A DNA stretch of 64,000 nucleotides, taken from positions 21,262,491-21,326,490 of the forward strand of contig CM055075.1 of the NCBI GenBank assembly GCA_029204045.2, written 5' to 3'. Position numbers and translations under genes: made by a program. Of this stretch, positions 34,606 to 43,475 are shown piece by piece; position 1 is the first letter of the stretch, and each line of letters begins with the position of its first letter. The notes under the pieces were generated by a model. That model was not told where the DNA came from, searched no databases, and was given only the letters and a program-made list of their open reading frames with translations. Origin of the DNA: Tillandsia leiboldiana (Eukaryota; Streptophyta; Magnoliopsida; Poales; Bromeliaceae).

Positions 34606-37116
34606 ATGTTGTGTAGTTTATGTAGACTATTTTTTTTTCTCTTTTGGCCAACTCGTCAACCATCTTTGGGAGGTAAATGGTATATTTTCTTATTGGTTGA
34701 TGATTTCTCTCGGTTTTCTTGGGTAGCATTTTTAAAAGAGAAAGCTGATACTTTTGATTCTTTTCACGAGATTTGCCTTCGTATTATGATTGAAAAGAAT
34801 GAAAAGATCATTCGTGTTAGAAGTGATAGAGGTGGAGAATTCATTAATTCTAAATTCATTGACTTTTGTACTTCAAACGGTATTAAGCATGAATTCTCTG
34901 CACCCTATACACCTCAACAGAATGGTGTTGTTGAGCGCAAAAACAGGGTTGTTCAAGAGATGGCGCGTGTGATGCTTCATAGCCGGAATTTACCGCTACA
35001 TTTTTGGGCTGAAGCTGTGAACACCGCTGTCTATGTCATTAATCGAGTGTTTTTGCGCCCGGGAACGTTAAATACACCATATGAACTATGGTGTGGTAGA
35101 AAACCCAACATCAAATATTTTCGCATCTTCGGGAGTCGGTGTTACATTTTACGTGACCGTGAAAATCTTGGAAAGTTTGACTCACGAAGTGACGAAGGGA
35201 TTTTCTTGGGGTATTCTACTAATAGTAGAGCATATCGAGTTTTTAACTTGGAATCTAAGACGATCGTAGAATCTATAAATGTTAAAGTAGATGAAGCTTT
35301 TCACTTTGCATCTAAAAAATCTACCCTCGATATCTCTCTAGATGATGATTCTCCTGCCGTTGCATCTTCTCATAATAATACTTCCAATATTAATGATGCA
35401 TCTAATGGTTCTTCAAGTTTATCTAATGTGCAGGAATCATCTCATATATCTCCGAGTACTCCGTTTCAACAAACGCTACGAATCTCCAAGGATCATCCGG
35501 AATCGAATATTATTGGAGATCCACAAGAAGGAGTTAGAACTCGGAGGCAGTTGGTTTGTGGATTCGCTTGCTACGTATCTCTAATCGAACCAAAGAACAT
35601 AGATGAAGCTCTTCAGGATGACTACTGGATTAAAGCAATGCAGGAAGAGCTCCATCAATTTGAGCGAAACAAAGTCTGGGAATTAACGAAGCCTCCAAAG
35701 CAACATAATGTGATAGGTACCAAATGGATCTTCAAGAACAAGAAGAATGAGGATGGTACTATCATCAGGAACAAGGCACGATTAGTTGCTCAAGGCTACT
35801 CTCAAGTAGAAGGTATAGACTTTGATGAAACATTCGCCCCTGTAGCTAGACTCGAGTCCATTCGTATACTGTTTGCTATTGCTTGTCATTTTAAAATCAA
35901 ATTATTTCAAATGGACGTTAAGAGCGCATTTCTAAATGGGTTTTTAAATGAGGAAGTTTATGTGGCTCAACCGAAAGGTTTTGTAGACCATAAACAACCT
36001 AACCATGTTTTTCGTTTGAAAAAGGCTCTTTACGGTCTGAAACAAGCACCGCGAGCATGGTACGAAAGGTTGACAAAGCACCTTTTGGAGAAGGGCTACA
36101 CTCGAGGGGGAGCTGATAGGACTCTCTTTGTGAAGCATTATCAAGGCAATTTCATTGTAGCACAAATCTATGTCGATGACATTGTATTTGGCGCAACAAG
36201 AGATAATGATGCTTCTAAATTCGCGGAGACCATGGAAAGCGAATTTGAGATGTCCATGATGGGCGAATTGACTTATTTCCTTGGATTGCAAATTAAACAA
36301 AATGATGAAGGTATTCACTTGAGTCAATCCAAGTATGCAATGGAGTTGGTTAAAAAGTTTGATCTTGAAAATTCGAAGGATTTTCCGACTCCAATGGGAA
36401 CTAGCCACAAGGGACTTGGAAGTGAATCACAAAGTGAGAATGTAGACGAGAAACTGTATCGAAGTATGATTGGAAGTCTACTTTACCTCACGGCTAGTCG
36501 CCCGGATATATCTTTTGGTGTTGGGATCTGCGCGAGATATCAATCTGCACCAAAGGAGGTTCACCTGAAAGCGGTGAAAAGGATCATCCGGTATATCAAA
36601 GGATTAATTAATTTCAGAATTTGGTATCCTATGGGAACAAGTTTGGATATTGTTGGATACTCAGATGCCGATTGGGCAGGATCAGTGGATGATCGGAAAA
36701 GCACGAGTGGTGCATGCTTCTATCTTGGCCATTGCCTTGTTGCATGGCACAGTAAAAAGCAAAATTGCATAGCACTCTCGACTGCCGAAGCGGAATACAT
36801 TTCAGCTGGAAGTTGTTCAACTCAACTCATTTGGATGAAAAGCGTACTGAGCGACTTCCGGATTTCAGCATCTTCGGTAACAATACTTTGTGACAACACA
36901 AGTGCAATTAACATTTCTAAAAACCCTGTGTTGCACTCTAGAACAAAACATATTGAACTTAGATATCATTTTCTTAGAGAGCTAGTTGAATCAAATACTC
37001 TTCAACTTTCATATATTTCAACTGAGGATCAATTAGCTGACATTCTAACAAAACCTTTGGATCAAAAACGTTTTATTCATTTGCGAAAAGCAATTGGAAT
37101 GCTTTCCTTGAAATAA
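34606..37116 (+). CDS. pol: Copia pol: truncated integrase, reverse transcriptase, RNase H
   Basis: This open frame of 836 codons has no internal stop. Integrase core: VDDFSRF at about 31-37, Asp74 in RSDRGGEF and Glu110 in NGVVERKN, with the expected 35-residue spacing. The first catalytic Asp and the HHCC domain are missing, and a T-rich tract with a frameshift sits at about 34620-34645. Reverse transcriptase: LVAQGYSQVEGIDFDETFAP, MDVKSAFLNG, ALYGLKQAPRAWY and active site YVDD at 522-525. RNase H: SDADWAGS from 686, AEAEY and the DNTSAI block. It ends at TAA 37116. The ATG is not a natural start; pol would normally be fused to gag. RT and RNase H look intact, but integrase and protease cannot work as they stand. 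Confidence 0.94.
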   Translation: MLCSLCRLFFFLFWPTRQPSLGGKWYIFLLVDDFSRFSWVAFLKEKADTFDSFHEICLRIMIEKNEKIIRVRSDRGGEFINSKFIDFCTSNGIKHEFSAPYTPQQNGVVERKNRVVQEMARVMLHSRNLPLHFWAEAVNTAVYVINRVFLRPGTLNTPYELWCGRKPNIKYFRIFGSRCYILRDRENLGKFDSRSDEGIFLGYSTNSRAYRVFNLESKTIVESINVKVDEAFHFASKKSTLDISLDDDSPAVASSHNNTSNINDASNGSSSLSNVQESSHISPSTPFQQTLRISKDHPESNIIGDPQEGVRTRRQLVCGFACYVSLIEPKNIDEALQDDYWIKAMQEELHQFERNKVWELTKPPKQHNVIGTKWIFKNKKNEDGTIIRNKARLVAQGYSQVEGIDFDETFAPVARLESIRILFAIACHFKIKLFQMDVKSAFLNGFLNEEVYVAQPKGFVDHKQPNHVFRLKKALYGLKQAPRAWYERLTKHLLEKGYTRGGADRTLFVKHYQGNFIVAQIYVDDIVFGATRDNDASKFAETMESEFEMSMMGELTYFLGLQIKQNDEGIHLSQSKYAMELVKKFDLENSKDFPTPMGTSHKGLGSESQSENVDEKLYRSMIGSLLYLTASRPDISFGVGICARYQSAPKEVHLKAVKRIIRYIKGLINFRIWYPMGTSLDIVGYSDADWAGSVDDRKSTSGACFYLGHCLVAWHSKKQNCIALSTAEAEYISAGSCSTQLIWMKSVLSDFRISASSVTILCDNTSAINISKNPVLHSRTKHIELRYHFLRELVESNTLQLSYISTEDQLADILTKPLDQKRFIHLRKAIGMLSLK

Positions 37117-38040
37117 ACTTCTTTTTGAAACCTTTGCTTAGGATAAGTTTTGTTTTTGTTTTGTTTTGTTCATTATCTATGTTTGTACATAGGACATTAA
37201 TTGAGCATAGATCATAATTGACTTTAATTGCATCTTTTCGCACATTTAGAAATTTATTATGCTTTTGCCATCATAATATTTCACTGTTGCAATGATCATT
37301 TATGTTAATTAAATCATCTTCTGAGTGATCAAAGTCAATTTCTCTCTCAATGATCTCTTGGTATAGTCATTATCTTATTTGACTGCTTAGTCGAGTATGA
37401 AATCGAGATCAATTTTTGGTTGAATACTTTATATCTTAAATAATTGATAGCCAATTGAGGGGGAGTCAAAGAAAAGTAAAATGCTCAAAAGATGTGGAAA
37501 GAGTTACATCCCAATGAGGAGTGTGAAAACTACCACCACATGGAGGAAAGAGCTACCACCTCGGTCGTCCGAGTATTGTGTGCAGCTACCACATGTATAC
37601 CAAGCATGGTTGTTCAAATTTTTGATTATAAAAAATGCATGTTGAAATACTTGACTCCGTCAAATTTCAAGGTTGGTATAAGGTGGGTTTTTAAAGAAAG
37701 ATGCTCAAAGAGCCACTCTCTTCAACAGATTGTCTAGATACATTATCTACTATATTTGGGATTTCAAACATCTATTGATCTTTGTATTTCATTTTCTTTA
37801 CTGAATTGATGATTTGATAAAGGCATTACTCATAAGATCAAGTTAGATGTAATTGAAGGTGTTCAACTTTAAGGGATTTAATTTTTGTAAATTCTCGTTT
37901 CATTTTTGGATATTATTGATAGATTTGGCATACTCTAATTCTTGTTGTATGAAACGATGATTTTTGTTTAAAGTTGATACACATTTGTGCTTACAATCTT
38001 TTTCTGGTTTTTCTTGAATTTCTCTGAAATTTTCTAAAGA
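37117..38040 (+). other. Post-pol spacer of copia-1
   Basis: This noncoding stretch follows RNase H. It has a G-rich polypurine-like word GAGGGGGAG at 37457-37465, one of several in the element. The small frame at 37492-37737 has no recognisable similarity. Confidence 0.55.
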
Positions 38041-38049
38041 AAAAGTTGG

Positions 38050-38721
38050 AGCCGATCCGGATCGGGCAAGATGATCCGGATCCCGAACGCAGGTATTCTT
38101 CTGCGGGCTGACGATCCGGATTGGACCTGCCGATCCGGATCCCGAACGCAGTTTCTCACTGCGGGTAGCCGATCCGGATCGCAAGCATGGTCTGATCCGG
38201 ATCGCGGCTAGGGTTTTATAAAGAACAAAAGGGTTTTGATTTCTCTTACTCCAATCTTTTGTTCCAAAATTTCCAGAGCTTCTCTCTCTAGATTTCACCC
38301 TTCTTGGAAGCTTTCAAACTCAAGTTCTTCAACTCCAAGTAAGTTTTATTGATCAAAATCTCGGTTTTTCACCGTTTTTCTCTTTTCCTCCTCAAGCGTG
38401 ATGAAATTCTTTGATCAATTTTGTTTGTGGATGGTTTTTGATCAAATTTCTTTTGAAATAAGAACTCTGGGTAGATTAGTTTTGATTATATGCTAGGTAT
38501 TCTCCTGATTAACGGATTTTTAGGCTTCGATTTCTAAAATTTCGGTTTTAGGGCATATAATAAGGATTTTCGAAAATCATGCAATTGATCTATTTTTAAA
38601 AGTCCTTTTGCAAAACTAATTTGATTCTTAGTCTCTCTACATGATTATGATTGTTTTGGTACAATTTTTCAAATCTTTGAAAATTAACAATTTTTTCATG
38701 TTCTTGAGTTGTTGCTCACAG
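38050..38721 (+). promoter_or_regulatory. Internal LTR-like promoter module and leader intron before ORF3
   Basis: Six GATCCGGATC-type palindromes (38053-38203), several followed by CCCGAACGCAG, precede the TATA-like TTTTATAAA (38214-38222). Then come a CT-rich leader of about 100 bases and a strong donor AAGTAAGT (intron from 38339). A good acceptor GTTGCTCACAG ends at 38721, 30 bases before the first ATG of ORF3 (38752). The order palindromes-TATA-leader repeats the layout of the LTR, although the leader sequence is different. That it works as a promoter, and that the intron is spliced, is inference. Confidence 0.55.
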
Positions 38722-38751
38722 GATTTCAATCTTCTTAAGGCACTTGGATCA

Positions 38752-39555
38752 ATGGGATTCTCATGGATCATTCTTTTATTGGTCACTATGGTGCACACTC
38801 GGGCCACAAACAAATTAAAGAGAGCTAAGAAAACACAACAAAAAGGTGAGTCTCTTCTGATCAGCGACACAGAAGTGGAAGCAGACTGTCAAGAGGTAGA
38901 TTGGACTGAATTGACAGATGATGATGACTCATTGCCTGAACAAAAAGCTTCTGATGGATCAAAAGGAAAGCGACCCATGGACACAGGAAAAGCGCCTATG
39001 GCTACACCAACCATCTCTATAAAAAGAGAACAAGATGACCCAAATCAATGAGAGACAGGAAAAGTTCGTCAAAGTGATTCGGAATCAGATGAAGAAGACT
39101 GGGAAGAGATTTGTGAACAAGCACAACGAGCTATTGACAAAGAAGATAGGTTGTATTTGAAGAACAAGAAGCTGATGAAATCTGCCTCAACAACCAAGCA
39201 GTACACTAGGCGAAACACGTCGAGGGGAACTGGAATTCAAATTGATAGACCCCTCGCCAGAGCTCGCTCTCTCCCTAGAGAATCTCCGTGGACAGAAGGT
39301 CAAGATGCACCGTCTGGTTCTATACTTCATCCTTCAACGACCTGGAGACACACAGCAAAAGCGAATGTAGGGTCCTTATCTCGACAAGAACAGCGAAGAT
39401 CGTCTGCTGAACAAGACAGCGTGTCTACAAATCTCAAACAGATTATCTCTGAGCAACATAAGATGAAAAGAAAGGTCTCCAGAATGTCAAAAATGCTTCA
39501 AGCGATTTTGAAGAAGTTGGATTGTACCAATCCCACTAGTTCTGATTCAGACTGA
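38752..39555 (+). pseudogene. Sirevirus third ORF (env-like position), one in-frame TGA
   Basis: The frame from ATG 38752 begins with a hydrophobic stretch (MGFSWIILLLV) and a basic segment (TRATNKLKRAKK). It continues through an acidic region (DTEVEADCQEVDWTEL) to TGA at 39049-39051, then goes on in the same frame (SDSESDEEDWEEI, then basic and coiled-coil-like KQIISEQHKMKRKVSRM) to TGA at 39553-39555, 268 codons. Sireviruses often carry such an ORF between RNase H and the 3' LTR, called envelope-like on weak grounds. I see no clear fusion or glycoprotein signature; a structural or nuclear acidic protein is as likely. If the start is 38788 instead, the hydrophobic part is lost. Confidence 0.65.
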
Positions 39556-40270
39556 CTTAACCTTCTTTCTAATCTTTTTGTGCAGGAGTTCAGTTTTTAG
39601 GACTTACTCTTAGTTCTAGTTCTTAAATTTCGGAACATTTTCTTTAAAATTTTTAACTCTCCTTCAATTTTTGGTAATTTTGGCTTTGTTTGTGACAAAA
39701 AGGGGGAGAAAGTTTAGAAAGAACTTGAACAATGACGTTGTGAAAACTGTGAAACTATGTGAATGTGTGAACATCGAGGTAAGTATAACCTCAACTTAAA
39801 AGGTAAGTAGAACTTCAACTTTTGTTTTTCATTTGTTTGAATGCATGTCTCGACTAACTATTCAACTAACTATTTGGGCATGTAATATAACTAACAAGTT
39901 GATGTTGGACTAACACTTTGTGACATTTGGTTTTGATTGCATAGAAGATATGTTGGTTTTTGACTATGATTCTCTTACATATCTGAATTCTCAAATGTCA
40001 TGATGATCAGATAAACTCTATCTCTGTACTAGGTTTTGAATGTTAAATATTCTTGAGGTATCTAACGATCTCTTTTTGTCAAGAATGATTTCTTTGTGCA
40101 GAGAGTACAGATGTCTGAGTCTAGAGTCTGTTTTAGGAGTTTATCTCATGTTTTTAAATTTTTGGATCTCCATTGTAAATTTTTGTTGTATGGTGATAGC
40201 AACAAAAATATCTTTTTGAATTTTCTTTAGTGGATCTGTGTTTTGTCACGAAACCGCCAAAGGGGGAGAT
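39556..40270 (+). other. Multiple polypurine tracts before copia-1 3' LTR
   Basis: AAAAAGGGGGAGAAAG is at 39697-39712 and AAAGGGGGAGA at 40259-40269, the latter adjoining the 3' LTR. Repeated AAGGGGGAG tracts are a Sirevirus hallmark. The stretch between is AT-rich and holds no credible gene. Confidence 0.8.
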
Positions 40271-41639
40271 TGTTACGGAATTTGAGTTGGCGTAGTTTCG
40301 TGAAAGTCTCAAGTCTTGAAGATTGAAGGTGAAGAAAGTTGGATCATTTAACTCAATCTCAAGAAAGAAGAATTCAAAAGGATCAGGTATGTTTAACTAA
40401 AGATTTTGTGTGATCCGAATACTTCTTGTAGTGTAGAAACACTTGGAAGAATCTTTCATTGCATAAAAATCAAAAACTAGACTTGGGACATGTTCAGGAT
40501 CCGGATCAGGTTGTTCGATCCGGATCCCGAAGGTGGTTCGTTCATACACCAGTTCAATCCGGATCGTAGCCTCTCTTGATCCGGATCCCGAACACTGAGT
40601 TTACCATCTTCCTTGAACGATCCGGATCAGGCTTCGCAATCCGGATCCCGAACGTTGATGTTTGGTGAACTGTATGAACGATCCGGATCAAGCACTTCGA
40701 TCCGGATCCCGAACCTTCGTTTTTCTGGAATTGCCTGACTCGTTACGACGATCCGGATCACAGCTAATCCGATCCGGATCGCCGTCCGTAAAATTTCCAG
40801 AAATGTTAGGTTTTTGATTCTTATCTCCTTCCTAGGGTTTCTAACCTATAAATAGACCCTATGACTCTTTTTCTAGGGTTAATCCAAGGGAAGCCGATAA
40901 TCCAAAAAGAATTGAAATAGCCGTCATATTCTTGTATCATCTTATACGGCTCTAGATCCACATATAGAGGAGAAAGGAAATCATTAGAGAATACTCTATG
41001 TTTATTCATCTATATTGATTAGTTTGATTCTAGGTTTTCATACTCACATCTTGAGTTGAATCAAACTAATGAATACTTAGATGGTATTTTCGATCTATCT
41101 TTGATCTAAGTATTCGGCGGATCATCACCACCAAAAACAACGATTTACCCCAAAAATCGGCGCGTGGATTCGCGTGTCCTTGTGGATTCAAGGTTCAACC
41201 GCTCTCGTGGATTCGGAGCGAGGCACGTTCGTGGATTCGAAGGGTGCTATTGGGTGAAGACCGTGGACTCGGTCGGACGTCGTGGATTCGACGTTGGACG
41301 CCGTGGATTCGGCGTTGGGCGCAGATCGTGGATTCGAGAAGCATCGCGGAGCGAGCGGAGAAGATCCTCTAGGAGCGTATGGAAAAGGTTGAGTCGTAAG
41401 TGTGTACGGTAAATCACCTTGTACGTGTTTTAATTCTAGTGGATTTCTGCCGTGTTATCGGTCCCGTGGTTTTTTTACTCCGGTGATGGAGTTTTCCACG
41501 TAAAAATCTTGCGAGTTATTTTTATTTCCGCATTGGGTTTTTATCGCAACGATTTTTGAGTGTTTATACGTTTACACCTATTCACCCCCCTCTAGGTGTT
41601 TTTTCCCCTATTTAGATCCTTATTACATATAACCCAACA
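40271..41639 (+). repeat. 3' LTR of copia-1
   Basis: This is 1369 bp, the same length as the 5' LTR. The differences I see are nine single bases, for example GGCATAG/GGCGTAG after 20 bases and GATCTGGATC/GATCCGGATC in the palindrome array. Confidence 0.96.
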
Positions 41640-41644
41640 ATGTG

Positions 41645-41971
41645 GAACGAGGGAATGTGATTTTGACTGAGTGGAACACAGCCCCCGGTGGGAGTTTGGG
41701 CGTGAAGCGCCCAGCGCCTGATGACGGAGGACAGACTAGTAGGCAGGAGCCTCCGAGACCTCCATGATTCCATCCTCAGGATCGTGGGTTTCAGAGGCGC
41801 CAGAGATTGGCAGCAGCCGCAGTACCAGCAGTCTCAGCAGCGGTATCAGTAGCATCAGCGGCGGTAGCATGGATGTGTTTCTACGGAGGGCCCCATTCGT
41901 TGCCCCAGTGTGAGCAGAGGCAGAGGCCATGCTTCCTATGTGGATAGTCTAGATATTTTTCGACAGACTGG
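41645..41971 (+). pseudogene. gag: Gag of element E, second part with decayed zinc knuckle
   Basis: This continues the gag split by the copia. ERGNVILTEWNTAPGG opens it, then a stop (TGA near 41765), an Ala/Gln-rich stretch and CFLCG at 41930-41944. The last is the start of a CX2C knuckle in which the following positions are spoiled by TAG, by Tyr at the His position and by Trp at the last Cys (to 41971). The reading frame differs from that of the first part. Confidence 0.75.
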
Positions 41972-42104
41972 ACTTTGACGTCGAGGCAGACTGAGCGACG
42001 ACCACCTACATCGAGCGGATGAGTCTGTACCGCCCAGTTGGAGGGCACCACGGCAGTGGACCGGGTTGTCGCAGGCATGATTTCATCACAACAGTCTGAG
42101 TTAG

Positions 42105-42440
42105 AGTATTTTTGCTTTCGTGCATGGACTAGAGGTAGAGTTGTTACCACGTGCACTAGAGGTACAGGTTCCTGTTGGTGTGCACTTGGAGGAGGCTTGT
42201 GGATCATGTCCAGTGCAGTGAGACTGCGGGTTATACCGGCAGGTGTGACGGTTTGGTGGCAGCTCCAAGACTCTGATCGAGCACACGGGATGGACCGGTT
42301 GGCGCGATATCATGCAGCAACTGATTGTGGATTGAGAACAGTGACCTTTCCGTGAGCTGGACTGGAGGAGTTCATTTTCACAAGTTGCCAAGGTACCCTT
42401 CCTGCAGCGATGGCTTCAGCGGTAATGGACAAACGCCACC
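42105..42440 (+). pseudogene. Retropepsin-region remnant of element E
   Basis: Pieces in different frames show the end of a gypsy aspartic protease: LEVELLPRALEVQVPVG (from 42129), RLARYHAATDCGLRTVTF (about 42295-42350) and EFIFTSCQGTLPAAM (about 42370-42415), the usual linker to reverse transcriptase. Reverse transcriptase itself is absent; the sequence to 42925 is unrelated noncoding DNA containing a copy of the CTGTTCTTG...CCTTTCGG module of the E LTR (42633-42675). Confidence 0.65.
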
Positions 42441-42925
42441 ACTACAGCGTATGTGACGATTAGGACTAGAGGTTGTGTTCCTAGGGGTCACGGTTAGATC
42501 GTAGCTTTCGTATTTGTAGCCAGAGCAGGAACGGATTCAACACCTCTCTCCCTTTTTATCACCTTTATGCTAAAACTTCCGAACGGGACGAAAACTTCGA
42601 AAGGCTACTACAGAAATGGAAACAGTGCCCAAACCTGTTCTTGTTTGATTGGGGCGAGGGCACCGGCCTTTCGGAATTTTCGGACTTTTCGTTATTTTCG
42701 GCTGCTTTCCAAATTGAGAGTTGGAGTTGATGACGTTCCTGATGGTGAGGCCTTTACCTTTCTTGTTTGGTTGTGTTGGCGTCCTCGAGTAGATTTGGAC
42801 GAGTTAGTACCGTGGGTTTGCTTTTTGAGCTTAGTGCTTTACCCCGCAATTTGTTGGAAGTCCTCGTGTTTCCACATCCCAGCTCAGTGGTAGTATGTTT
42901 TGGATCCCTTTCCCGTGATTGACTC

Positions 42926-43111
42926 ACTCCACTTAAGATCCGTGAGTGTTTGGAGTACGAGGGACGCCCGTTGCGAATCCTGCCTCGTGAGATGAGAGGA
43001 TTGTGCAACAGGGCCATACCGTACTTGTTGTTGTTGAGGAGCAATCACGGGGAGCGAGTGGCGACTGGGGAGCTGGAGACGGTGTTGATGGATACCCACC
43101 CTTCTGTTTGA
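42926..43111 (+). pseudogene. Chromodomain-like C-terminal tail of element E pol
   Basis: An open stretch of 61 codons ends in TGA 43109-43111. It reads PLKIRECLEYEGRPLRIL and, later, LLRSNHGERVATGELE, which resembles the end of chromovirus integrase: the chromodomain with the aromatic/acidic WELE-like block (here Gly replaces Trp). Chromodomains direct integration to heterochromatin. The Trp-to-Gly change and loss of the rest of pol mark it as a remnant. The polypurine tract follows 50 bases later. Confidence 0.65.
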
Positions 43112-43158
43112 GACTTCCGTTGAGGTTTGTTAGTTTCGAGGACGAAACTTTCTTTTAG

Positions 43159-43168
43159 TGTGGGAGGA
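43159..43168 (+). other. Polypurine tract of element E
   Basis: TGTGGGAGGA sits immediately before the 3' LTR, preceded by GACGAAACTTTCTTTTAG as in many chromoviruses. Confidence 0.8.
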
Positions 43169-43475
43169 TGTGATGACCCGGATCTCCGCGAAGGTCTTAC
43201 GGAGTGAATTGTGGCTCCTGGAGGCCTATGATGTGTGTTGGAGATGGTTGCGCGCAAATCGGACCTCAGAATTGGACCTAGTGCGAAATTTGGATTAAGA
43301 ATACCTTTCCGGATGCCTTCGACAAATTTTAGAAGTGGAATTTGGCAAAACAGACATCAGATTTGGACTCAGCGCGCGAAAACGATGAAAATGGACTATT
43401 TACTAGTGTTTTTCGGAGCCCGGATGCCAAAACACGAATTTCGAGGCATGGTTTACTGTTCCGGCAGGCCAGGGC
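43169..43475 (+). repeat. 3' LTR of element E, left piece
   Basis: It starts TGTGATGACCCGG and follows 26560-26860 closely. It is interrupted at AGGGC (43471-43475) by element F and resumes at 52618. Confidence 0.93.

Larger units (their letters stand above)
31167..41639 (+). mobile_element. Sirevirus-type Ty1/copia element (copia-1)
   Basis: This 10.5-kb element has identical-length LTRs (1369 bp: 31167-32535 and 40271-41639) and the duplication ATGTG at 31162-31166 and 41640-41644. It is inserted in the gag of element E. The order is primer site, gag with two zinc knuckles, pol, a 3-kb post-pol region with a third ORF, several G-rich polypurine tracts, 3' LTR. These are Sirevirus (SIRE/Maximus) traits. 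By eye the LTRs differ at about nine positions (0.7%), so it is young. Protease and the start of integrase are deleted, and two TGA codons break gag and ORF3. Confidence 0.95.

Noticed and set aside
38752..39555. Calling ORF3 a true envelope protein
   Set aside because: Only the position is envelope-like. I see no signal-peptide-plus-transmembrane pair or cleavage motif, and most of the protein is charged.
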